A stretch of 64,000 nt of DNA, from positions 1,218,179-1,282,178 of the forward strand of contig CP126121.1 in the NCBI GenBank assembly GCA_030123625.1, in the 5' to 3' direction. This DNA comes from Nitrospira sp. (GTDB taxonomy: Bacteria > Nitrospirota > Nitrospiria > Nitrospirales > Nitrospiraceae). A program made the translations under genes and the position numbers. The notes under the pieces are model-generated. The model was given only the letters and a program-made list of their open reading frames with translations. It had not been told where the DNA came from and did not search any database. Numbering within the stretch: the first letter of the stretch is position 1; each line of letters begins with the position of its first letter. Below are positions 1-8,992 of this stretch, piece by piece.

Positions 1-884
1 CGTAACCCTTTGGCGACCTTTTCGGCACTATCGTCCGCCCAGAAATGCATGAAATACAAATCCGGCCATCCATGAACCAAATGGTTGTGCAGGGCCGTGA
101 CCAGAATGCCATGTTCGGCCAATGCCTTGGTGACTCGATCCACCTCTTCACTCACCATGACAAAGTCCCCGGTCGTAGCCACCTTGTTCCCTCCCGCTGA
201 TTGAAAATTGAGCGCGGTCGCCATTCCCATGCTTGGGGGCAGTAGTGCTCCATGCAGCTTAATGGACTCCGGCCTGGGCACCGAGACGTGCAACACGCCA
301 TCTTTGATCTTGCCCTTGTAGCCGAGTTCCTTCTGAATAGCCTCGACATCAAAATCGACCTCCTCACCGGCAGTGCTCATCACAATCGGGGTCGCACCGG
401 CAAGTTGCGGTTCCATCGGCGTACCCGTGAGACTTAAGGCCTCCTTGATCTGCGTGGCCATTTTCCCTGCATCGCCTTTACCTTCAATATGGAGAAACAT
501 GAGCTTGGGCGTCTCACCAATCAGATGGTTATGGAGAGCACTCACTTGAATGCCTACTTTTCGAAGTTGGTTAAACACGGCACCGACTTCGTGTTCGGTT
601 AACACCAGATCTCCGTCCAAAACCGCGTCATGGCCTGCCTGTTTAAATGCGATCCAGGTTCCGAGCGCAAAGCCGGGTTTCAGCTGGACTCCATTCAGCG
701 TGACCGACAAATCTTTGCGGGGCAGCGACACTTTATAGACATCGTCCTTCATCTCACCGGGTTTGCCGATGGCTTGCTCAATCGCTTTCGTATCAAGGCT
801 GCCAGAAGCTGCTTCGCCTTCAGCCGGTACTGCACACAAGCACACCATTCCCAACAGACTTATGGCAATCATTGTGCGGTTCAT
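1..884 (-). CDS. DUF1259 secreted protein (partial, cut by left edge)
   Basis: Runs off the left edge; 294 residues are visible. Residues 1-26 form a signal peptide, so export is likely. The mature part is two repeats of one domain, each ending in the motif LHNHL (residues 117-121 and 265-269) followed by a Phe/Tyr-Phe-Met/Leu-His strand. This duplicated histidine motif is typical of DUF1259 (LppY/LpqO-like) proteins, whose biochemical role is unknown. The histidine pairs suggest metal binding, which is inference. The start at 884 has a GAGGG-type ribosome site just upstream (minus strand). No frame damage is visible. Confidence 0.85.
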   Translation of the reverse strand, partial: MNRTMIAISLLGMVCLCAVPAEGEAASGSLDTKAIEQAIGKPGEMKDDVYKVSLPRKDLSVTLNGVQLKPGFALGTWIAFKQAGHDAVLDGDLVLTEHEVGAVFNQLRKVGIQVSALHNHLIGETPKLMFLHIEGKGDAGKMATQIKEALSLTGTPMEPQLAGATPIVMSTAGEEVDFDVEAIQKELGYKGKIKDGVLHVSVPRPESIKLHGALLPPSMGMATALNFQSAGGNKVATTGDFVMVSEEVDRVTKALAEHGILVTALHNHLVHGWPDLYFMHFWADDSAEKVAKGL

Positions 885-940
885 GGTGCCCTCCATTTAT
901 TTATACGAATCCCTTTAACATTGTGCCACTAGACAACGCG

Positions 941-1609
941 TTACTTATTACCGAGCACTTCTAACTGCAGATCGTCAAAATGCGTGACCGCGTCCGATTT
1001 GGTCCACAGCCCAATACGCCCTTTCGTAAACGTTTCGTCGCACAGTTTAAATACTGATCGCTCATCGAAGGTGACGTGGATGTTGCACCCCTCCATCCGC
1101 ACGCGCAGCTGGCGCCACTGGCGAACATTAATGACATGATCGAAATTCTGGAGCATGTGCCGCACCCCTTTCACGACCCGGTAGATGCGGATGTTTTGTT
1201 CCAGAGGGTTGGCCCGAGCGAGATAGTAATTGCGATCGTCAGTTGCCCGCCAGATGAGCCCGCCACCCATATCGGCCTTGCCATCAATGGGCAGCAGCTT
1301 CACGCTGAGGTCGATATTCTCCGACTCTGTGCCTTGGATCAGCACCGTTTTGTAGGCATGCTCCGCCCCTTTTCTTTGGAGTTGAGCCAAGGCATGGGGT
1401 GAGCTGGGAGCCTTGTCGCTGGCGGTGACTTGCCACTCACCTGCCGGCCGCCCATCAAACAGCGTTCCGATTTGGAAGCCGGGTGGAACCTTCCCCGGCT
1501 GGTCACGATCAAAATTCCAGAGTTGCACATCGGCGGCGATCGCGAGCGTCGTACTGAGCAAGAGAGCCGGCGCAGCGCCACACCACAGCCCAATAGATGA
1601 GGGTTTCAT
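941..1609 (-). CDS. Secreted concanavalin-like (DUF1080/LamG-type) protein
   Basis: About 222 residues from the chosen start at 1609, which has GAGG five bases upstream; an upstream in-frame start at 1678 would put a charged tail before the signal peptide. Residues 1-25 look like a cleavable signal peptide ending in LAIAA. The rest is strand-rich with motifs such as GGGLIWRATDDRNYYLAR and GRIGLWTKSDAVTHFDDL, characteristic of the jelly-roll fold of DUF1080 and LamG domains that bind carbohydrates. No catalytic residues can be assigned. It follows the DUF1259 gene on the same strand with a 56-base gap, so co-transcription is possible. Confidence 0.7.
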   Translation of the reverse strand: MKPSSIGLWCGAAPALLLSTTLAIAADVQLWNFDRDQPGKVPPGFQIGTLFDGRPAGEWQVTASDKAPSSPHALAQLQRKGAEHAYKTVLIQGTESENIDLSVKLLPIDGKADMGGGLIWRATDDRNYYLARANPLEQNIRIYRVVKGVRHMLQNFDHVINVRQWRQLRVRMEGCNIHVTFDERSVFKLCDETFTKGRIGLWTKSDAVTHFDDLQLEVLGNK

Positions 1610-1818
1610 AAATACCTCGCGTTTATGACCTTCAACGTCATGTGACCTCCTCCCAACAACAATGGGCGAAGGGCTCATACGGTGGAAAATGCCTCGTGTC
1701 CTGTTCCATTAAGTAAACTAGTCCTCCTTCATCATCCTGTACTTGAGAAAATGAACGATTCCGGCCATCACATGCTGCACCAAGTTGTAGAAGATGACGG
1801 GCAGCGAGAGGGCATGAG

Positions 1819-2133
1819 TTACAGATTCTCTCTCATGGGGACTTTTTTAAGAAAGGCGCCCAGATCAGGATTGGCATAGGCGCCATAGCCATCGGTGAGC
1901 GCTCCTCGTGTACCGTCGTTGGCCTCTATGGCATAGACGATCGAGAGATCGTCCGGATCGCTGGCACCTTCGAACCGATGATGTTCCACAATCGTCAACT
2001 CGCCCGGTTGAAAGGTTTTGCCGCTCTCGACATCGCGAAAGGCATTCTTCAGAAACTCGAAGTTCGCGGCAAACCCGCGCTCCTTCAACCCGCGTACCGC
2101 TTCGTCCATTGTTTTGTAGGTCATGGCATGCAT
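1819..2133 (-). CDS. Small conserved protein, family of unknown function
   Basis: A 104-residue cytoplasmic protein with a strong GGAGG six bases before the start at 2133. It opens with a short helix (MDEAVRGLKERGF), a pattern seen in small proteins often carried in databases as 'phosphoribosylpyrophosphate synthetase'. That name is not supported here, since the protein is far too short and lacks a PRPP loop. Acidic strands in the middle (SIVYAIEANDGTRG) and a C-terminal GYGAYANP stretch are the only landmarks. No clear operon partner. Confidence 0.65.
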   Translation of the reverse strand: MHAMTYKTMDEAVRGLKERGFAANFEFLKNAFRDVESGKTFQPGELTIVEHHRFEGASDPDDLSIVYAIEANDGTRGALTDGYGAYANPDLGAFLKKVPMRENL

Positions 2134-2304
2134 GTCGGACCTCCTTTATGGTTTCGGCACCTTGTGCTTCATGAGATCATTTCATTGGAAGCTGCTCATG
2201 ACTACTCCTTATATCCCTTGCCGTAAGGACCTCAGTGAAACGTTTCATGGCAATCGCCGCTAGACGAAGGCGGCTCCATTCTGGGCCGACCCTCTCGCCG
2301 CTTT

Positions 2305-2901
2305 TCACGAACCTCCAGCGCTCGTTTTCTCCTCGCCATCGCTTCCCTTGGGATCTTCAAGGCAGAAGGTTCGTTCGTCCGCAGGATATCGGCCTGCGGA
2401 GCTGGTATCGCTGGTGCAGAGATACATGTTCTTCACTTCTTCGGTGTTCCAGATGTGCAGGCATCGCGCCGTCAGATGTGGCAGCATGCGCGGAGCTCCC
2501 CCGAACAGTTCCGCGCTGGCGCGGTTGGTCATCCCGACCGCAAGCAGCCGATTGCCCGTCTGCAACATCTTCGGCTCCACAGGCCCCTGAAAGATGATCG
2601 CGAACCAGGGCGCGTTCTCCCGTTCCGCCGGCGCCGAGCTCGACGTCGGATCTGCATCAAGGGGCTGCTCTTTGGCCAAAATGACAATACCGTCCGGCTT
2701 GTGACTCACTTGGAGAATCATCCCCGCCAATTCTACTTTGTGGGGGACAAAGGCCGTGTTCGACGGGTGGTATGCCTGGTCCTCTCAGGACTGAATGTCA
2801 AAGGAGTCGGTTTCGGCGCCCTTCATAACATCGGCAGGAAAGATCGGGTTGGTGCACGACTCCAACATCAGGGTGATCAAGAACAGTCCGATGATACGCA
2901 T
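2305..2901 (-). pseudogene. Slp-family outer-membrane lipoprotein, interrupted by in-frame TGA
   Basis: The reading frame starts at 2901 with a good AGGAG site and a lipobox (LMLESC), so the product would be a lipoprotein of about 198 residues. It aligns throughout with the intact paralogue at 41837-42445, including VPHKVEL and the GGAPR-LPHLTA-CLHIWN block. A single TGA at 2785-2787 falls where the paralogue has Trp (TGG). The frame is unchanged on both sides, so one substitution explains the break. The downstream half keeps good coding character, so the mutation is recent or a sequencing error. Family role: Slp proteins are starvation- and acid-linked outer-membrane lipoproteins. Confidence 0.8.
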
Positions 2902-3030
2902 GGTGAATCTCCTTTCTGCCAAACGCTGAAGCACAGAAGGCCTGCAGAGTGTGAGAGAGATCCTTCTATACACTGTAACAGATATTGCAATTCACTGAAA
3001 TACACGTTAATGTGTTTTTCTACGAAGCCT

Positions 3031-3987
3031 ATGAGCTGGGTCGTCTTTTCCTATTCACTCTCCGTCAAACGCGCCTCGAGCGCACGCGTCTCATTTTGGC
3101 GGAGGTTGCAGCGCATGGGAGCGGTGACGGCCAAAGCCGGTGTGTATGTCCTGCCGCCACATGACGAGTGCGTGGAAGCGTTCCAATGGCTTGCGCAGGA
3201 AGTGCAGCAGATCGGCGGCGACGCGGTGGTGATGCGGGTGGACCGGTTCGAAGGGCTTCCCGATGCCAAGCTGGTGGAACTCTTTCAGGAGAGCTGCCGA
3301 GTGAAGTATGCCGAACTCGAAAGCGAGGCGACAGAGCTGGAGAAATCGCTGCGGTGGGGCAAAAAGGCCCTCGCCCGTGCGGAGGGTTTAGACAAACTGG
3401 AAAAGCTGCGCAAGCGGCAAGCGGAAATCGCCCAAGTGGATTTTTTCCCCTCACTGGACGCGGTCAAGGTGACCGACTTATTGCGCCGCATTCAGGAGCA
3501 GCTCCGGCAAGGGAATAGAGTAGCGGCTCCGGTGGCCGCCAAGAAGCTCGCAGACTATCGCGATGCGAGATGGGTGACGCGCCCGCGCCCGCATGTTGAT
3601 CGGCTGGCCTGTGCCTGGCTGATTCGACGCTTCATCAACCCGACAGCGGAAATCCGCTATGCCACCCGCTCAGAGTCCGGAGAGGTTGGGTTCGACATGC
3701 GCGAGGCCGAGTTCGGACATCAGGGGAATTGCTGCACCTTCGAAACGATGATGAGCGCCTTCGGCCTTAAAGAATCGGGCCTGGAGGGTCTCGCAGAAAT
3801 CATCCATGAGATTGATCTCCGTGATGGCCGCTATGCCCGGCCTGAAACGGCTGGTCTGGAACTGATCCTGAAAGGGTGGCTGCAAGCGGGATTACCCGAC
3901 AAGGAGATCGAGCAGCGCGGCATCGCATTGTTTGAGGGTCTCTTCACCGCCTTGTCACGAATGAGCCGGCCAGCCCAGACGACGTGA
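3031..3987 (+). CDS. chrB: Chromate resistance protein ChrB
   Basis: About 318 residues from MSWVVFSYSL. The frame is open much further upstream (to 2455), but that part overlaps the antisense Slp gene and has no family match, so the start at 3031 (or 3010) is preferred; neither has a clear ribosome site. The N-terminal half (to about 150) is the ChrB_N-type domain with the GVYVLPPHDE stretch. The C-terminal half begins at TRPRPHVDRLACAWLIRRF and is the ChrB_C domain. ChrB is known as a chromate-sensing regulator or accessory protein of ChrA efflux. No chrA lies in the window, so its partner is absent or remote. Confidence 0.85.
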   Translation: MSWVVFSYSLSVKRASSARVSFWRRLQRMGAVTAKAGVYVLPPHDECVEAFQWLAQEVQQIGGDAVVMRVDRFEGLPDAKLVELFQESCRVKYAELESEATELEKSLRWGKKALARAEGLDKLEKLRKRQAEIAQVDFFPSLDAVKVTDLLRRIQEQLRQGNRVAAPVAAKKLADYRDARWVTRPRPHVDRLACAWLIRRFINPTAEIRYATRSESGEVGFDMREAEFGHQGNCCTFETMMSAFGLKESGLEGLAEIIHEIDLRDGRYARPETAGLELILKGWLQAGLPDKEIEQRGIALFEGLFTALSRMSRPAQTT

Positions 3988-4332
3988 CCCCACGTCCTCG
4001 AACCAATCGGCGATTGCCGGACTATGTGTGGTCGGATTCCCAGCCCGGTTACCTAAAGTCTGGCACGCACACCGGAAGGAACATGCCACAGACATTCTAA
4101 AAGCGATCCAAAGAGGGATGCTGAGCGCTGCATCGCTAAAATTGTGAATGGTGTCTGCCAGCAAGGCGACACTGTCGGAGATGAGGACAATGCCCAATTG
4201 GAAGAAGGCGGTGACCAGCAACCCACCCAAGGACCACTTGAGCGCCCAGAGCCCTCGCTGACTCGTCAGGATAGCTGAATCAAGCGTGCCATGCATGTGG
4301 TCATGGTCGGTCTTATCGGTGTGTCCGTCCAC
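3955..4332 (-). pseudogene. Truncated cation diffusion facilitator (CDF) transporter
   Basis: Residues 1-80 match the N-terminus of CDF metal/proton antiporters: a His-rich leader (HDHMH), then transmembrane helices containing ISDSVALLADTIHNFSDA, which carries the metal-site aspartate and histidine. After residue 80 (about position 4093) the frame reads unrelated sequence to a stop at 3955, which lies inside the 3' end of convergent chrB. A full CDF protein has about 300 residues and six helices, so this is a 5' remnant. Sitting next to chrB, it may be left from a metal-resistance cluster. Confidence 0.75.
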
Positions 4333-4707
4333 GGAACTTCAGTATCCTTTCATCGGCAAAAGAGCTATCTAAAGTAGTAGAAGTCTAGCCACCGATCAAA
4401 TAGAAAACGAGAAGATTTTTCTGAGGATACCCGATTTCTTCTCTCTGCTTCCCTCACACTTATCGCCGCCCTCTTCCTGCACATCTTCACCTTGGCAAGT
4501 GAAAGGACGCAGATGTTTATGAGTGTTCTTAACAAGAGTGGCGTGATTAACGAGGTATGGGAAGGTGATTTCCTGCAGCCTTACTGAAGCTTCCACATAA
4601 CAGTGCCGATTTTATTCTCACTGACTCTCCCACATCACCCCTCGCACTATGGCGTCCCTGGCCGTGAACTTCCTCGGCTCCGAATCGGAACAGGAACATT
4701 GCGTCGA
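4333..4707. other. Gene-poor spacer
   Basis: No convincing gene. A 66-codon minus-strand frame (4396-4596) has no ribosome site, no family resemblance and biased composition. No repeat, tRNA or terminator was recognised. Confidence 0.5.
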
Positions 4708-6861
4708 TCAGCCGTTCGTTCGGGATGTGTCGCGCGCTTCGACTCGCACGTCGCCCTGCCGGGCGAGCACCTCATGCCTGGTGATGGTCCCTTCACGCCA
4801 AAAGCGAAGATCGAGCGTCGCCTTGCCGATCCGGAGTTGACGAACCGTGAGGTCCGGCAGCCACCGTGGAAGCACGGGATCGAGATAGAGCGTTTTATTG
4901 GGCGCATCGGCCTCAAGCCCTAGAATGGCCCGGAGAAGCTGAAACACGCTGCCCGCCGCCCAGGCCTGCGGCACATTGGCGCCGAGATATTGCACCGGGA
5001 ACGTCCCCGGCCCCCGTTCAATGCCGGCATACAGCTCCGGCAGGCGATTGAGCAGGAAATAGCGGCCGGCCTCGCTGATATCACGGGCAATCAAGCCCGC
5101 CTCCTGTGCAAACCCATATCGTTTGAAGCCCATGGCGATGATGCCGTTGTCGTGCGGCCACACTGACCCGTTTTGATAGGAGAACGGATTGTACGCCGGA
5201 TGCCGCGCGGACAAAGTCCGGATGCCCCATCCGCTCCACATGTCCGGTTCACGCAATCGTCGCACCACTCGTTCGGCGCGGTCCGGACGGACGATGCCGC
5301 TCCACAGCAGATGGCCGGCGTTGGAAGCGATCGTCGTGACCGGCTTCTTGTCGCCATCCAAGGCGAACGCGTAATACCCAAGGCCCTCGCACCAAAACCG
5401 CTCTTCGAACCGTTGTTGCAGGACCGCGGCTTCGCGCCGGAGGTTCGCCGCCAGGTCGGAATCGCCGAGATATTCCGCGCACTCGGCGGCCCGGCGCTTC
5501 GCATCGAAGACATATCCTTGTAGCTCGCAAAGCGCTTTGGGTCCTTTCACCGGCGAGCCGTCCGGATAAAGAACCGCGTCGCCGGCATCCTTCCATCCCA
5601 TGTTTTCGTAGCCCTTGTCGGAGCGGGTCTGGTACTCCTGGAATCCGTCCCCGTCACGGTCTCCGTATTGATCGATCCACCGCAAGCACTGCTTGATTGT
5701 CTCCGCATAGCGGGCAACGAGCCCTTCGTCGCCCAACCACTTCCACGCCTCGTGCCATGCAATGATATAGAGGATGGTCGCGTCGGCGGTTCCGTAATAG
5801 GGGGTATGGGGAACCCGTTTGAAATGGGCCAGCTCACCGACCCGGAGCTCGTGAGGCATCTTTCCCGGCTCCGCGTCCCTGTAGTCGTCCATTTCGGTCG
5901 CTTGGAGCTCTGCCAGACGCTTGAGCGTGCCCCTGGCGAAATCGGGATAGACCATCATGTTCTGCAGGCTCACGATCAGGCTGTCGCGACCGAAGACGCT
6001 GACGAACCAAGGGACCCCGGCGGCGGCCAGCCACTCATCCGGACATTTCTCGTCAGCCGCGAGGCGCAGGGCCGCCATATCTTCGACCGCCTGCCGGTAC
6101 AGCCGGTACCATTCCTCATTTGAGGTGGTGATCTGAGTGGTCACTTGCTTCCACTGCGCCAAAGTTTGACCGGGGCGGGAGCCCTCGCACACGTGAGCAC
6201 AGTCGCCGGGGGCATGCCGAAGGACGCCGTCTTCCTCGATGTGGTACTTACAGCAGACATGCCAGGCGGCGCCGGGCGAGAGATCGACCGCGAAGTTGAT
6301 GCGTCCGTTACCGTACAGAGCCTGCGAGTCGCACCCCTCTAGGGACAGGACCAGGGCCCTGCGGAAATCACGGTGAACATAGCGGCTGATCAACCGTTGA
6401 CCTTCGCTCGTCCACTCGGTCTGGATATGACCTCTACGCGTCAACGCTTTGGCTCTGACTTCAAAGATGTCGGCGAAGTCATTGCGGATCAGGAGTTCGA
6501 GATTGAAGCGCACGCGGTGTGAGCTATAGTTTCGGATGTCGATGTCTTCATGGAGCGCCTCTCCGATCGTGCGGCCCAGCACGAGTCCCAGGGTTCCGGC
6601 TTCGATCGTTCCATGCTCCGTCAATACCGGTGGATTCACGAGATAGGTTCGTGACGCGTAATAGGCGATCGCGCCGGAATTGAGAAAGATCCATGGCTCG
6701 CCGTCGATATACAGTTGATAGCGGCTGAGATACCGAGTGTCCCGCGAATAGAGGCCCTGGTCGGAGGCATCCGTGATGGAGCCGTCGAACTCGGAGACCA
6801 AGAATGTATTACCATGATTAATTGAAATGACGGGAGGGCCGATCGTCACTTTTACCGACAT
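4708..6861 (-). CDS. Amylo-alpha-1,6-glucosidase (glycogen debranching type)
   Basis: About 717 residues from the start at 6861, chosen because GGAGGG sits seven bases upstream; the ATG at 6867 would be too close to it. The N-terminal ~200 residues form the bacterial glycogen-debranching N-terminal domain (NTFLVSEFDGSITDASDQGLYSRDTRYLSRY region). The rest is the six-hairpin (alpha/alpha)6 glucosidase domain, with WFVSVFGRDSL, GWKDAGDAVLYPDG and QNGSVWPHDNGIIAMG blocks. No signal peptide, so cytoplasmic. It would hydrolyse alpha-1,6 branches of glycogen-like glucan, fitting the GH15 and zwf genes downstream. Monocistronic by spacing. Confidence 0.9.
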   Translation of the reverse strand: MSVKVTIGPPVISINHGNTFLVSEFDGSITDASDQGLYSRDTRYLSRYQLYIDGEPWIFLNSGAIAYYASRTYLVNPPVLTEHGTIEAGTLGLVLGRTIGEALHEDIDIRNYSSHRVRFNLELLIRNDFADIFEVRAKALTRRGHIQTEWTSEGQRLISRYVHRDFRRALVLSLEGCDSQALYGNGRINFAVDLSPGAAWHVCCKYHIEEDGVLRHAPGDCAHVCEGSRPGQTLAQWKQVTTQITTSNEEWYRLYRQAVEDMAALRLAADEKCPDEWLAAAGVPWFVSVFGRDSLIVSLQNMMVYPDFARGTLKRLAELQATEMDDYRDAEPGKMPHELRVGELAHFKRVPHTPYYGTADATILYIIAWHEAWKWLGDEGLVARYAETIKQCLRWIDQYGDRDGDGFQEYQTRSDKGYENMGWKDAGDAVLYPDGSPVKGPKALCELQGYVFDAKRRAAECAEYLGDSDLAANLRREAAVLQQRFEERFWCEGLGYYAFALDGDKKPVTTIASNAGHLLWSGIVRPDRAERVVRRLREPDMWSGWGIRTLSARHPAYNPFSYQNGSVWPHDNGIIAMGFKRYGFAQEAGLIARDISEAGRYFLLNRLPELYAGIERGPGTFPVQYLGANVPQAWAAGSVFQLLRAILGLEADAPNKTLYLDPVLPRWLPDLTVRQLRIGKATLDLRFWREGTITRHEVLARQGDVRVEARDTSRTNG

Positions 6862-7000
6862 GCGCATTCCCTCCGACCATTGCGTGCCGTACGGCATGTG
6901 CCGGCGGCGCCGCGTCCGGCGTTCGATAGTCCCCAACCCCACGCCGCAATATACACGAAGACGAAGCGGGAGAGCGCTGCCGGCTCCCCTCTCTTGCTGC

Positions 7001-7220
7001 TCAAAGCTTAGTAAATTGCAGTATCGCGAAAGACTGATCAACACCGGGAGGGTCGAGATCATAGGTATTCAACACACCGTAGTGGTCGGATCCCGGTTGA
7101 CCGAAGAGTGCTGTCGGTTCTCCGAACAGTCCCTGTTGCAGACGGGCTTTTGGCTTTGGAAGCCGGCCCTTGTGGAACAGATAATCGATCCGTCTCGCCC
7201 TGGCCCATGCTGTTCCGATA
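7001..7220 (-). pseudogene. C-terminal relic of endonuclease/exonuclease/phosphatase-family protein
   Basis: Translated on the minus strand the last ~65 codons read RRIDYLFHKGRLP and later GQPGSDHYGVLNTY before a stop at 7001-7003. The Arg-Ile-Asp-Tyr and Ser-Asp-His-x-Gly-Val pair is the diagnostic end of EEP-superfamily nucleases and phosphatases. An in-frame TAG lies a few codons upstream and a TGA further up, and no N-terminal domain is found. It is therefore a decayed 3' fragment lying between the promoter side of the debranching gene and a second relic. Confidence 0.7.
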
Positions 7221-7349
7221 GTCCTCTACAATCCTTTGCTGTTCCGCTTCCTGAAGAGGTCACTGCCGAGCTTGCGATCATGGGCTCAATTTGCTGGAAA
7301 TCCAGGGCATGCGTCTCGAGCGCGGGGTGGTGGGCTGCGCCGCTCGGCT

Positions 7350-7575
7350 TCACGGAGATCGGCGGCGCGTGAAAATCATGACGCGAGAAAAGCCACTGTG
7401 GTCCAACAGTTCGGGTACGCTGGCGCCGACGAGCGGCAAGGCGGCGGCCTCGATAAAATTCACTTTTTGCGGCGGAAGCAACAGTCGATGCAGCGCAGCG
7501 ACAAACTCAGCAAACAAACCGGATCCTCCAGATAAAAGACTGGGGTAGCCAAAACTCGATCGCCGACGTTCAGGC
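7350..7575 (-). pseudogene. Internal relic of NADPH:quinone reductase (MDR family)
   Basis: Minus-strand translation gives LNVGDRVLATPVFY, then after a frameshift FAEFVAALHR and NFIEAAALPLVG, ending at a TGA (7350-7352). GDRV followed by a Gly-rich AEFV strand and EAAALPLVG is the conserved core of zinc-independent quinone oxidoreductases. Both the N-terminus and the NADPH-binding half are missing. It may be related to a short start-like frame beside the HxlR relic near 12.6 kb, since HxlR regulators often sit next to such reductases; that link is inference. Confidence 0.7.
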
Positions 7576-7585
7576 TGCCTCCTTT

Positions 7586-7846
7586 CTATTGCTCATAATT
7601 CTCCACGATCTGCGCGGGACGGACCTGAGCCATGTCGGGGTCCATTTGAGAGCCGCGCAGCGCCCGGCGCTGTCGTAAGAGATCCCAACATTGGTCCAAC
7701 TCGACCTGCACCTTGGATAAGCGCTGCAGATCCGCGTCTTCGGAAGGTCCGTGCGTCCCTTTGGAGAACAAGCGGTGTTCTTCGTCGACCAGTTCCTGGA
7801 TGCGAGCAAGCACCGGGCGGTCAGAGGCTTGTCTTGTGTCGTCCAT
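7586..7846 (-). CDS. DUF2630 family small protein
   Basis: An 86-residue protein with AGGAGGG before the ATG at 7846. The pattern LARIQELVDEEHRL, then LQRLSKVQVELDQCWDLLRQ and a C-terminal PDMAQVRPAQIVENYEQ, is the DUF2630 signature: a short helical hairpin found mostly in actinobacteria and soil bacteria, function unknown. It lies 31 bases downstream of the rhodanese gene on the same strand and is probably the last gene of the DsbA-rhodanese-DUF2630 operon. Confidence 0.85.
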   Translation of the reverse strand: MDDTRQASDRPVLARIQELVDEEHRLFSKGTHGPSEDADLQRLSKVQVELDQCWDLLRQRRALRGSQMDPDMAQVRPAQIVENYEQ

Positions 7847-7877
7847 AAACACCCTCCTTTCTTCTCTCCCTTCTTGT

Positions 7878-8249
7878 TCACTTTTCGACCGTGAAGTCGT
7901 CGTCTCGCCACCAGCGCCATCCGCCGTCCAATTCCATGACGGGATAGCCTTTCCCCGCAAACTCGACCGCGGCCGTCGCTGCGAGATGACAGACCTGGGA
8001 ATAACAGTACAGGACATTGACCTTATCCTTGCGCAGGCCTTTCAGAGACTGCCACTGGTCCTTGGGCAGATTGATTGCGCCAGGGATGTGTCCCTCCGCA
8101 TAGTCTTCAGCGGCCCGGACGTCGACGACATTCACCTCATTGTTTTTCATCATTCGTTCGAGTTCCACGGGTCCGGTGGTAAAGGCCATCTTCGCCTCGA
8201 AATAGGCCTTCGCTTTCGCCGGATCGTTGATCGTCACTTGGGTTGTCAT
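7878..8249 (-). CDS. Rhodanese-domain protein
   Basis: A 123-residue single-domain rhodanese. VVDVRAAEDYAEGHIPGAINLP (residues 41-62) is the family N-terminal strand and loop. The active loop is VLYCYSQVCHLA, with Cys82 in the catalytic position and a second Cys87. A C-terminal MELDGGWRWW closes the fold. Rhodanese proteins move sulfane sulfur or act as redox carriers; no signal peptide, so cytoplasmic. Its start overlaps the stop of the DsbA-like gene by four bases (ATGA), so the two are translationally coupled and likely act in the same thiol pathway. Confidence 0.9.
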   Translation of the reverse strand: MTTQVTINDPAKAKAYFEAKMAFTTGPVELERMMKNNEVNVVDVRAAEDYAEGHIPGAINLPKDQWQSLKGLRKDKVNVLYCYSQVCHLAATAAVEFAGKGYPVMELDGGWRWWRDDDFTVEK

Positions 8250-8812
8250 GGTTTGTCCTCCTTGTTTGTCGACACGCTTCTTTCCATCGTCCGCACGATC
8301 ACTTCTTCCAACGTCTCCTCATCCGTGTGATGGGAACCATTGATAAAGAACGTCGGCGTCCCTGCGACGCCGTTCCGTCGGCCGCTCTCCACATCACGAC
8401 CGACGCGCATCGCAACCCGCCGGTCGGCCAAATCTCGTTCAAAGCGCCCGGCTTCCAGGTCGAGCGCTTCAGCGTAAGCGAACAGATCTTCCTCTTCCAA
8501 ATCTTCCTGATGTTCAAACAGGAGATCGTGCATGGCCCAAAATTGACCTTGAGCGTCGGCTGCTTCCGCGGCTTCCGCGGCCTGTTGTGCGCGAGGATGT
8601 TTGTGAATCAGCGGGAAATGCCGGAAGACGAATCTCAAGCGATCTTGGAATCGACTCCGGAGCTGCTTCATGATCGGGTAGGCGCGTCCGCAATACGGAC
8701 ATTCAAAATCGCAGTAACCCACCACCGTGATTAATGCGCCATCGGGTCCGACGACGTGATCATCTTTGCTGATGTGCAGAGTGTCTGTTGCATGGATAGA
8801 TGACTTAGTCAT
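8246..8812 (-). CDS. DsbA-family thioredoxin-fold oxidoreductase
   Basis: About 188 residues from the ATG at 8812; a GTG two codons upstream is possible. VVGYCDFECPYCGRAYP gives the thioredoxin-fold CPYC active site, and VAGTPTFFING supplies the cis-Pro loop. The insert between them is helical, as in DsbA/Na+/H+ antiporter-linked thioredoxins. No signal peptide is visible, so a cytoplasmic thiol reductase or isomerase role is more likely than periplasmic disulfide formation. It is first in a three-gene operon with the rhodanese and DUF2630 genes. Confidence 0.88.
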   Translation of the reverse strand: MTKSSIHATDTLHISKDDHVVGPDGALITVVGYCDFECPYCGRAYPIMKQLRSRFQDRLRFVFRHFPLIHKHPRAQQAAEAAEAADAQGQFWAMHDLLFEHQEDLEEEDLFAYAEALDLEAGRFERDLADRRVAMRVGRDVESGRRNGVAGTPTFFINGSHHTDEETLEEVIVRTMERSVSTNKEDKP

Positions 8813-8917
8813 AAGCACTCACTCTCGAGAAGATTAGCCGTCCAGTCGTTTCTCATGGCTCCTCTTTTTTGGCAGAGTCTTGAACAGTTATGGCTTGAGT
8901 CTCATAGCCGTTCCACG

Positions 8918-8992
8918 TCATGCCGCATGCGCGCCGTCGCAATACGGTTTATTACCGGATCTGCCGCATCGGCACAAGGTCAGTCGATTGTT
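8918..8992 (-). pseudogene. CDGSH iron-sulfur domain relic
   Basis: The minus strand encodes LCRCGRSGNKPYCDGAH, an exact match to the CDGSH [2Fe-2S] pattern C-x-C-x2-(S/T)-x3-P-x-C-D-G-(S/A/T)-H, followed by a stop at 8918-8920. A complete CDGSH protein or domain needs about 30 further residues upstream. Here upstream sequence belongs, in another frame, to the NAD(P)-oxidoreductase fragment. The three Cys and one His ligands survive, but no plausible start exists, so it is called a relic. Confidence 0.6.

Noticed and set aside
2785..2787. TGA as selenocysteine codon
   Set aside because: The paralogue has Trp at this site, no SECIS-like hairpin directly follows, and Slp proteins are not selenoproteins.
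2455..3030. N-terminal extension of the ChrB frame (total 510 codons)
   Set aside because: It overlaps the antisense Slp gene and its translation has no family resemblance; ChrB proteins begin near MSWVVFSYSL.
4396..4596. 66-codon minus-strand ORF
   Set aside because: No ribosome site, no family pattern; composition looks like chance.
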